DNA of 5,578 nucleotides, from contig JAJYPT010000120.1 of the NCBI GenBank assembly GCA_021795135.1, positions 1-5,578 of the forward strand, given 5' to 3'. The translations under genes were made by a program, and so were the position numbers. Source of the DNA: Actinomycetes bacterium. Its GTDB lineage: Bacteria > Actinomycetota > Acidimicrobiia > Acidimicrobiales > JAJYPT01. Below the pieces are notes generated by a model. The model ran no database searches. It saw only the letters and a program-made list of their open reading frames with translations, and was not told the origin of the DNA. Each line of letters begins with the position of its first letter. Position 1 is the first letter of the stretch. Below, one piece after another: positions 1 to 4,763 of this stretch.

Positions 1-1
1 T

Positions 2-814
2 ATTATGCTAAGAAACAAGCTTGTGAACCGATTGGTTCCCAAGGATAAAAGTCTCCATAAAACCCGGGGCTATTCATATCTCTATCTAGTTTGTTCTGGT
101 AGAACGAGAAAAATTACTGATTGCAAACGCCAAGCTATGTCAGCAGAGCTAATTGAAGAACTTATAGAAGATGAGTATCGCACCATTGTCCTTTCGCCAC
201 AGCTACGAGACAACATCGAAGAACTTGTTTTAGAGGACTTTGATGCTTTACAAGCTGGTTCAGCAAATGATCGAAAACAAATGGAAAGCCAACGAATTGA
301 ATTAGTGGGTAAGCGCCAAAAACTTCTCGATGCACACTACGCCGGAGCAATTTCACTCGATTTACTAAAAGCCGAACAGGATCGCATAGCTAGTCAACTC
401 CTAAGAACTGAAAATCAGCTGGCAAGTCTTGATGCTAACTTCGAACAAGCAAGAGCAATATTGGCAGATACATTGGATCTGACTCGGGATTGCTATGCCG
501 CCTACCTAGAAGCAGGAGATAGTACAAGACGCTTGTTCAACCAGGCATTTTTTACAAAAATATATATCGACGAGGACGAAGAGACCAGAGAAAGAACTGT
601 GCGAGTTGACTACAATCAGCCCTTTGACAGCTTGCTTTCACGTCTGATACCAGCAAGTGTTCACCACGATATCGATACAAAGAAAGCCGCCCAGCAGAAT
701 TCTCCGATGAGCAGTATAAATATCGAATCAAGCAGCATCAATGAGGGGGAGAGTTCTCATACGGATACTTTGGTGGGCGCTGAGGGACTCGAACCCACGA
801 CCTGCTGGTTGTAA
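2..814 (+). CDS. Large serine recombinase, C-terminal part (partial at 5' end)
   Basis: The frame is open from base 2, so the gene almost certainly begins upstream and the ATG at 5 is internal. Numbering from that ATG, residues 22-45 (YSYLYLVC then C40) match the second half of the zinc beta-ribbon of large serine recombinases. The first Cys pair and the catalytic resolvase domain should lie just outside the window. Residues about 85-165 form the charged coiled coil typical of the family (YAGAISLDLLKAEQDRI at 112-128), and the conserved end segment is at about 175-210 (FFTKIYID, YNQPFDSLL). The last 45 or so residues are a Ser/Asn-rich tail followed by GAEGLEPTTCWL, which is antisense tRNA sequence. 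Such enzymes integrate and excise phages or mobile islands by recombining attP with attB. The position against a tRNA 3' end suggests it is the integrase of an element lying to the left. G+C is visibly higher than in the genes to the right. Whether it is active cannot be judged without its N-terminus. Confidence 0.88.
   Translation: MMLRNKLVNRLVPKDKSLHKTRGYSYLYLVCSGRTRKITDCKRQAMSAELIEELIEDEYRTIVLSPQLRDNIEELVLEDFDALQAGSANDRKQMESQRIELVGKRQKLLDAHYAGAISLDLLKAEQDRIASQLLRTENQLASLDANFEQARAILADTLDLTRDCYAAYLEAGDSTRRLFNQAFFTKIYIDEDEETRERTVRVDYNQPFDSLLSRLIPASVHHDIDTKKAAQQNSPMSSINIESSSINEGESSHTDTLVGAEGLEPTTCWL
771..814. other. Putative attachment site (tRNA-Val 3' half)
   Basis: The tRNA 3' half lies directly against the end of a large serine recombinase gene, and the recombinase frame runs 44 bases into it. 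Elements that target tRNA genes usually carry a copy of the tRNA 3' end so the gene is restored on integration; the core would then lie within this interval. The matching copy at the far end of the element would be to the left, outside the window. No second copy is visible here, so core length and crossover point are inferred only. Confidence 0.45.
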
Positions 815-847
815 GCCAGCTGCTCTAGCCAACTGAGCTAAGCGCCC
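771..847 (-). tRNA. tRNA-Val (anticodon UAC)
   Basis: Read on the minus strand from 847 to 771 this folds as a 77-nt tRNA including an encoded 3' CCA. The acceptor stem GGGCGCT pairs perfectly with AGCGCCC; the D stem is GCTC/GAGC; the anticodon stem GCTGG/CCAGC closes the loop CTTACAA, giving anticodon TAC (bases 811-813 of the plus strand), which reads valine GUA-type codons. The variable loop is AGGTC and the T loop TTCGAGT. The T stem GTGGG/CCCTC has one U-U mismatch at the second pair (50:64). The 3' half overlaps the end of the serine recombinase frame on the other strand, as expected for an integration site. The upstream flank (848 onward on this strand) is AT-rich; I could not pick a convincing promoter there. 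Confidence 0.97.
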
Positions 848-952
848 AAACTCTTAAAAATAAAACTTAATCTAAGGTTTGTATTTAGAAGTACTAAAAT
901 TTTATCTAAAAAATTAGTGGAATATTTAGTAATAGCTATCCTAACAAGAAAC

Positions 953-1013
953 TAATCCTTTAGTTCTAAATTTATAGTTTCCTTTTTTATTTGAATTAAT
1001 CCTTTGGTTCTAA
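953..1013. repeat. Pair of 17-base direct repeats upstream of zinc-ribbon gene
   Basis: TAATCCTTTAGTTCTAA at 953-969 recurs as TAATCCTTTGGTTCTAA at 997-1013: 16 of 17 bases match and the starts are 44 bases apart. The first copy overlaps an inverted repeat AACTAA-tcct-TTAGTT (950-965). The second copy can form the same fold only with two G-U pairs (994-1009). Possible roles are a paired operator or a relic of local duplication; nothing in the sequence decides between them. Confidence 0.6.
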
Positions 1014-1023
1014 GTCAACCAAA
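1003..1023 (+). repeat. 7-bp perfect inverted repeat
   Basis: TTTGGTT at 1003-1009 and AACCAAA at 1017-1023 are exact reverse complements around a 7-base loop. It shares bases 1003-1009 with the upstream hairpin 994-1009, so the two folds exclude each other. It lacks a following T-run, so it is not a usual terminator. It may be an operator for the gene starting at 1053, or it may be incidental in AT-rich DNA. Confidence 0.4.
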
Positions 1024-1052
1024 TCCTTCTAAAACTAGGCTAATGTTGGGCT

Positions 1053-1778
1053 ATGGATGAACTAGAAGCATTGTTAGAATTGCAGCAGCGAGATTTGGAA
1101 ATTCAACAACTTCAATTTCAAAAAGACTCACTAATCCAAAAGCATCAACTATTGGAGATAAAAAAACAGTTAGAGATTCTAAATCAAAAAATTTCTCATA
1201 AAAAAGCTATTAGAGATGACTTAGTTAAAAAGCAAAAATTTTCTGAGTTAGAACTTAGCAGTGTTGAAGATAGAATTAAAACATTAGAATCGAGACTATA
1301 TTCTCCTGCTTCTAATTCAACTAAAAATCTTCAAGCGATGGAAAAAGAAGTATCACAGCTACGTCATCGCGTCTCTGATCTATCTGATCCTATTTTAGAG
1401 CTGATGGAAAATATAGAACAAGTTGATGTTGAAATTTCTCCTATGACGTCTCAACAAGAACAACTTCTTGAGATGTCTCAACATTTACAGACCGAAATAG
1501 ACAAATCAGAACAACAAATAAATGAACATATTGACCAATTGCACGAAAAAAGAGACGAGTTAGTGGCTTTGATAAATCCTTCTTTGGTTACTACTTATGA
1601 ATCATTGCGTAAAAGGTTGGGAGGAATTGGTGTAGCCCGCCTAGTTCATGGTACGTGCGAAGGTTGTCGTATTTCTTTTTCCCGCAATGAGCTGGATCGC
1701 CTTCATAGAATGGAACCTCCAGCTATAGATCACTGTGAACAATGTGGAAGACTTTTAGTTATTGGGATTGACAAATAA
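1053..1778 (+). CDS. C4-type zinc-ribbon, coiled-coil protein (COG1579/DUF164 family)
   Basis: This 241-residue protein has a long charged coiled coil over about residues 5-175 and a C-terminal zinc ribbon with C202-x2-C205 and C228-x2-C231, in the context GTCEGCRISFS...HCEQCGRLLV. The length, the break at YSPASNSTKNLQAMEKEV (83-100) and the CGR ending are characteristic of the COG1579 family. These are cytoplasmic proteins thought to bind nucleic acid or ribosomes; the precise role is not settled and none is claimed here. In actinobacteria such genes often lie near rnpB, as here. The ATG at 1053 is the first start after an in-frame stop at 1041. No clear Shine-Dalgarno sequence precedes it, so a leaderless message is possible. 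The stop codon abuts the 3' end of the convergent rnpB gene, and no separate terminator is visible for this strand. Confidence 0.9.
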   Translation: MDELEALLELQQRDLEIQQLQFQKDSLIQKHQLLEIKKQLEILNQKISHKKAIRDDLVKKQKFSELELSSVEDRIKTLESRLYSPASNSTKNLQAMEKEVSQLRHRVSDLSDPILELMENIEQVDVEISPMTSQQEQLLEMSQHLQTEIDKSEQQINEHIDQLHEKRDELVALINPSLVTTYESLRKRLGGIGVARLVHGTCEGCRISFSRNELDRLHRMEPPAIDHCEQCGRLLVIGIDK

Positions 1779-1782
1779 AAAA
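1776..1782 (-). terminator. U-tract at the rnpB 3' end
   Basis: Read on the minus strand, rnpB ends in CATC followed by a run of T residues (T opposite 1777-1782), then an AT-rich stretch. The run could end transcription or mark the processed 3' end. The preceding stem is the long-range P1 helix rather than a local hairpin, so a classic intrinsic terminator is not certain. The tract overlaps the TAA stop of the convergent zinc-ribbon gene. Confidence 0.35.
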
Positions 1783-2099
1783 GATGAGTTGATCTATAGG
1801 CGGGGTTCTGTCCGTTGTTACGGGATGGCCATCCATCTAAGCAGTCTACCTAGAAACATAGAGCGGGCAACTCGTTTCTTGTTTGACCTTGCTCCAGGTG
1901 GGGTTTGCCCTGCCATTTGAGTCACCTCAAATGCGGTGTGCTCTTACCACGCCGTTTCACCCTTACCTATAAATATAGGCGGTTTGTTTTCTGTGGCACT
2001 GTCCTGCGGGTCGCCCCGACTAGCCGTTAACTAGCACCTTGCCCTTTGGAGCCCCGACCTTCCTCGGCTATTGCCGCGACCATCCAACCAACTCATCTT
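1781..2099 (-). ncRNA. rnpB: RNase P RNA (bacterial type A, compact)
   Basis: Catalytic RNA of RNase P, which removes 5' leaders from pre-tRNAs. On the minus strand the termini pair as P1 (about 12-14 bp, GATGAGTTGG with the 3' AACTCATC). Conserved blocks appear in order: CR-I GAGGAAGGTCGGGGCTCC (2048-2065), the GGGCAAGGTGCTAG/P8 region, a P9 hairpin CGGG-GCGA-CCCG, GACAGTGCCACAGAAAA, GGTAAGGGTGAAACGGC, GGTAAGAGCACACCG, GGAGCAAGGTCAAA, the L15 GGU that binds tRNA CCA (1848-1850), and CR-V ACAGAACCCCGCCTAT (1796-1811). P4 forms between 2052-2061 and 1798-1805 around the bulged U, with two compensatory changes against E. coli. P2 is GGATGGTC/GGCCATCC. P3 is cut to CGGC-AATA-GCCG and P12 to CCTAT-ATTT-ATAGG; P13 has a GTGA loop; P18 appears missing; a small P19-like hairpin CCGTAACAACGG is present. 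The ends are inferred from P1, so they may be off by a few bases. Confidence 0.96.
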
Positions 2100-2102
2100 G
2101 TT

Positions 2103-2118
2103 TATATTATATAATATA
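2103..2118. promoter_or_regulatory. 16-bp perfect palindrome with TATAAT on both strands
   Basis: TATATTATATAATATA is its own reverse complement. It holds TATAAT on the minus strand (2106-2111, serving rnpB) and on the plus strand (2110-2115). The plus-strand copy faces the NurA-HerA-Mre11 operon and would start transcription near 2122, leaving about a 60-base leader. No good plus-strand -35 is visible; it would fall inside the 5' end of rnpB. Divergent transcription from a symmetrical -10 is therefore possible but unproven. Confidence 0.5.
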
Positions 2119-2133
2119 TTTGCCTAAGGTCTA
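2106..2133 (-). promoter_or_regulatory. Promoter for rnpB
   Basis: On the minus strand there is a consensus -10 TATAAT (2106-2111) and a -35-like TAGACC (2128-2133, four of six to TTGACA) with a 16-base spacer. The -10 ends six bases before 2099, the outermost paired base of P1, so the predicted transcription start coincides with the RNA's 5' end. The agreement with the independently inferred RNA end supports the call. Confidence 0.65.
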
Positions 2134-2182
2134 ATAATAAGATCGGTTTGTAATTGTCTCATCGAGATGTAAAGCTAAAAAA

Positions 2183-3166
2183 ATGAAAGAAACACCTCCT
2201 GTTGGTCTAGATTCGGTATCTATTCGTCTGGCACAGATATTTAATGGACAAGAACCAACAACTGCATTATCAGATGAGGGATCAGGACTAGAATTTGAAC
2301 CAGATCTCAAAATTCAACCTTTGGATTTGTCTGAACAAGATCCTCCTCAAGCATGGGCTATAGATGGAGGGCAACTTCAAATTTTAGATGCTCGATCTAT
2401 ACAAGTTGTAGCAACAAGAGCTTCTCGAGTTTGTTTTAGTCAAAAAAAGCGAGTCTTTGAAGAACAAGGTCCTTTACACCTATCGCTTTTAGGAGGTACA
2501 CAAAGTATCCAAGAGGCCAAAGAATGGAAAATTGCACTAGCTCTGGGTGAAGTTTTAGATACTAAGTTACTTAGAGAATATCTTGAGTGGAAGGCTTTGG
2601 CTAAAACCATAGATGACTCTGTTGAAAAAGCAATTGTTTTCAAAGATGGACAACTTCGTCCTGATGATCGGATAGAGATTGACCAAGTTGTATCTTTGTT
2701 GGAAAAAGCACAAGAAAAAGATATTTTGTTGGTAGGATTTTCTAAGCAATCTTCTTTATCAAAAGGCAGCATGCCTCTACTTGCTTGGCTTAGCAACGAA
2801 GCTTCTCAAATGTTTGATACAACCCGTTGGTGGTGTCCTGTTGCTACTTATTCAATAGGAGGTCAAAAGATTCGAGTTGTAGCTGCAAAGTTAGACAGTT
2901 TGAGCAGGTTTAGTTTTCGAATAGATTTTCCAGCTTATCTAGATCCTTGTTTTGTTCTAAATACAATCCGTGCTGTGTCTAACGATGTAGGTTTTCCTGG
3001 ATACCCTTATCCTTTGAGTGTGGCTGATCAATTAGCTACTTGTCCTTCTTGGTTGTCTCAAGAAATAAAACAACTTATTGATGATTCTTTAGACAAACAA
3101 GGAATCCCATTACAATTGAGAGAAGCAGCTTTTTTTGATCGTCATGAATTGATGGAAAGGTTATGA
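2183..3166 (+). CDS. nurA: NurA-type DNA double-strand break repair nuclease
   Basis: This 327-residue protein matches the NurA fold by motif pattern. NurA is a Mn-dependent 5'-3' exonuclease and ssDNA endonuclease that works as a dimer with the HerA translocase in end resection. Visible motifs in order: WAIDGGQL with D61 (the invariant metal-binding Asp of motif I), VFKDGQLRP with D155, LLVGFSKQS with K188, RFSFRIDFP (242-250) and GYPYPLSVADQLA (273-285). Overall similarity to archaeal NurA is low, so the assignment rests on motif order and on the HerA gene that follows. The ATG at 2183 is preceded by an A-rich stretch without a Shine-Dalgarno sequence. The last four bases overlap the HerA start (ATGA), implying translational coupling and a stoichiometric complex. 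It is likely the first gene of the operon, transcribed divergently from rnpB. Confidence 0.85.
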   Translation: MKETPPVGLDSVSIRLAQIFNGQEPTTALSDEGSGLEFEPDLKIQPLDLSEQDPPQAWAIDGGQLQILDARSIQVVATRASRVCFSQKKRVFEEQGPLHLSLLGGTQSIQEAKEWKIALALGEVLDTKLLREYLEWKALAKTIDDSVEKAIVFKDGQLRPDDRIEIDQVVSLLEKAQEKDILLVGFSKQSSLSKGSMPLLAWLSNEASQMFDTTRWWCPVATYSIGGQKIRVVAAKLDSLSRFSFRIDFPAYLDPCFVLNTIRAVSNDVGFPGYPYPLSVADQLATCPSWLSQEIKQLIDDSLDKQGIPLQLREAAFFDRHELMERL

Positions 3167-4746
3167 GTTTGAATCAAATAAGAGGGCGTCTTTTTGGAAG
3201 AAATGTTAGCGAAGTGGTATTTCGAGCCCAACCTGATGAGGATCTTTTCATTGGTGAATTGTTAGTAGGAATTGATGAAATTACAAACCGGAGATATTTG
3301 ATAAGAGTAGTCGATATTTCTTATGGCTCAGATCAAAGAGAGCCTCTTTGGGCTCAACGAATAGCGGGTCGTCTTTTAGGAGATGATTCAGGAGGCGATG
3401 AGGGCTTTATTGAAGAACATTTTTTATATGAGCCTTCTAGGCGTAGCTATCAAATAGCTGAATGTAGGTGTTTGGGTTATATAACCCCTGATGCAACTTC
3501 TTTTCAAAAACCTAAAAGTCTCCCTTCGCAATTTTCTCAAGTGGTATCTCCCGAACCTAGTGATTTTAACTTTCTTGCATCTCGTATGGGGGATTTAAAT
3601 ATAGGCAATTTGAGAAGTGGAGAACAAGAAGTAGATTTTGAAGTAGGTATAAGTGGAAATAGTTTTTCAAGCCATATTGGTATTTTTGCAACCACGGGCA
3701 TGGGTAAATCTAACCTTTTGCAAGTTTTAGCTGCCCAAGTCATGCTCCAGCAGGGCCGTTATGGGCTTTTGGTAATAGATCCTCATGGAGAACATCACCA
3801 AAAGCTTGCTCAGCATCCTTGGGCGTCTTCGACTTTGAAGATCTATTCTTCTAGAAAAGCCGTACCTAATGCTTCAACACTTAGAGTTGGCCTAGGTGAG
3901 CTAAGTATTGATGATCTTAGAGTCTCTTATCAGTGGAGTCATGCCCAAGAAGAGGCGATTTTTGAGCTAGAAAGACACTATGGTAAAAAAGGTCTTTCAT
4001 GGTTGAGTGAATTTTGTTCGATACAAGATTTATCTGATTTTAGAGAAAACGAACTAAGTTCTAGAGTTGCTCCAGCAACTCTTCAGATAATCCATCGTCG
4101 AGCGAAACGAATAACTGGATTGAGCATTATAGCTTCTGATAGTTCAATATCGGTAGGGGATTCAATCATAAGAGATCTCCAAGAAGGAAAAGTAGTAGTT
4201 TTGGATCTTAGTGCTCTAGATTCTACGGAAGAGCTTATGATTGCTTCTTATTTTTCTCGTAGAGTCTTAGATGAATGGTCATCTCAGTATTTAGAAAATC
4301 CTTCTAAACATAGTCGTATGCCTGTAGTGGGTATTGTCCTAGAAGAAGCTCAAAGAGTCTTAGGAAATGCAAAAAGTAAAGGCGAAGGTAATATTTTCCC
4401 CAGAATTGCAAGAGAGGGAAGAAAATTCAAAGTTGGACTCTGTGCTATAAGCCAACAGCCAAAATTGATAGATGATGAATTATTGAGCCAATTTAATACT
4501 TTTTTGATTCTTGGACTAAGCGACGAAAAGGATAGAAATATACTTCGTTCTTCTGCTAAACAGGATTTGTCGGCTTTATCGAAAGAGATTCAAACTCTTA
4601 TGCCTGGAGAAGCACTTGTGGTAAATTTAGAAGCTCCTTTTGCCATACCTGCAAAAATTCAACTGTTTTCACAGATGATAAAACACATAGAACCTCTTCC
4701 CATAGAGCGTAAATCTCCTCCTAATGTTTCAGCTCTTATGGATTAG
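3163..4746 (+). CDS. herA: HerA-type hexameric DNA translocase/ATPase (DUF87)
   Basis: This 527-residue protein has the HerA/FtsK-superfamily architecture. Residues about 1-115 fit the N-terminal HAS-barrel, and the ATPase core follows. The Walker A motif is FATTGMGKSN (K182, S183), with Ala at 176 where the P-loop usually starts with Gly. LLVIDPHGEHH (203-212) is a HerA hallmark. The Walker B segment is VVGIVLEEAQ (388-397), with E394-E395 in place of the usual Asp-Glu. AREGRKFKVGLCAISQQP (416-433) supplies the arginine-finger and sensor region, and LMPGEALVV (479-487) is the usual C-terminal segment. HerA forms a hexameric ring that translocates duplex DNA and stimulates NurA, with Mre11-Rad50 acting at the same ends. 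The start overlaps the nurA stop by four bases, with GGAAAGG at 3154-3160 as a possible ribosome site. The Mre11 gene begins 17 bases after the stop. Confidence 0.93.
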   Translation: MSLNQIRGRLFGRNVSEVVFRAQPDEDLFIGELLVGIDEITNRRYLIRVVDISYGSDQREPLWAQRIAGRLLGDDSGGDEGFIEEHFLYEPSRRSYQIAECRCLGYITPDATSFQKPKSLPSQFSQVVSPEPSDFNFLASRMGDLNIGNLRSGEQEVDFEVGISGNSFSSHIGIFATTGMGKSNLLQVLAAQVMLQQGRYGLLVIDPHGEHHQKLAQHPWASSTLKIYSSRKAVPNASTLRVGLGELSIDDLRVSYQWSHAQEEAIFELERHYGKKGLSWLSEFCSIQDLSDFRENELSSRVAPATLQIIHRRAKRITGLSIIASDSSISVGDSIIRDLQEGKVVVLDLSALDSTEELMIASYFSRRVLDEWSSQYLENPSKHSRMPVVGIVLEEAQRVLGNAKSKGEGNIFPRIAREGRKFKVGLCAISQQPKLIDDELLSQFNTFLILGLSDEKDRNILRSSAKQDLSALSKEIQTLMPGEALVVNLEAPFAIPAKIQLFSQMIKHIEPLPIERKSPPNVSALMD

Positions 4747-4763
4747 TCTAGATTGGATAGGTA

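Larger units (their letters stand above)
848..1052. other. AT-rich intergenic region with repeats
   Basis: This gap separates the minus-strand tRNA-Val from the plus-strand zinc-ribbon gene, so it should hold a promoter for each. No convincing open frame is present. The right half contains a repeated 17-base box and overlapping inverted repeats (listed separately). A possible -10 hexamer TAGGCT at 1036-1041 ends 11 bases before the ATG at 1053, which would give a leaderless or nearly leaderless transcript. There is no good -35 match, so this is weak. Confidence 0.5.

Noticed and set aside
162..356. Minus-strand open frame of 64 codons inside the recombinase gene
   Set aside because: It is antisense to a well-supported coding frame and has no recognisable motif.
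771..814. GAEGLEPTTCWL as a conserved protein motif at the recombinase C-terminus
   Set aside because: It is the antisense translation of the tRNA-Val 3' half, a known source of spurious shared protein tails.
1781..2099. Structured GC-rich region considered as a riboswitch, T-box or IS remnant
   Set aside because: Ordered RNase P RNA conserved blocks, P1 and P4 pairing on the minus strand explain the whole stretch.
2131..2176. Possible separate nurA promoter (TAAGAT at 2138-2143 or TAAAGC at 2170-2175)
   Set aside because: No -35 match at a workable spacing; the palindromic TATAAT is the better candidate.
2440..2796. Minus-strand open frames of 118 and 60 codons (2440-2796 and 2567-2749) inside nurA
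   Set aside because: They overlap each other and the NurA gene, and their low-complexity Ser/Phe-rich content is typical of antisense translation of AT-rich genes.
3537..3743. Minus-strand open frame of 68 codons inside herA
   Set aside because: It lies opposite the Walker A region of HerA and shows no independent sign of being a gene.
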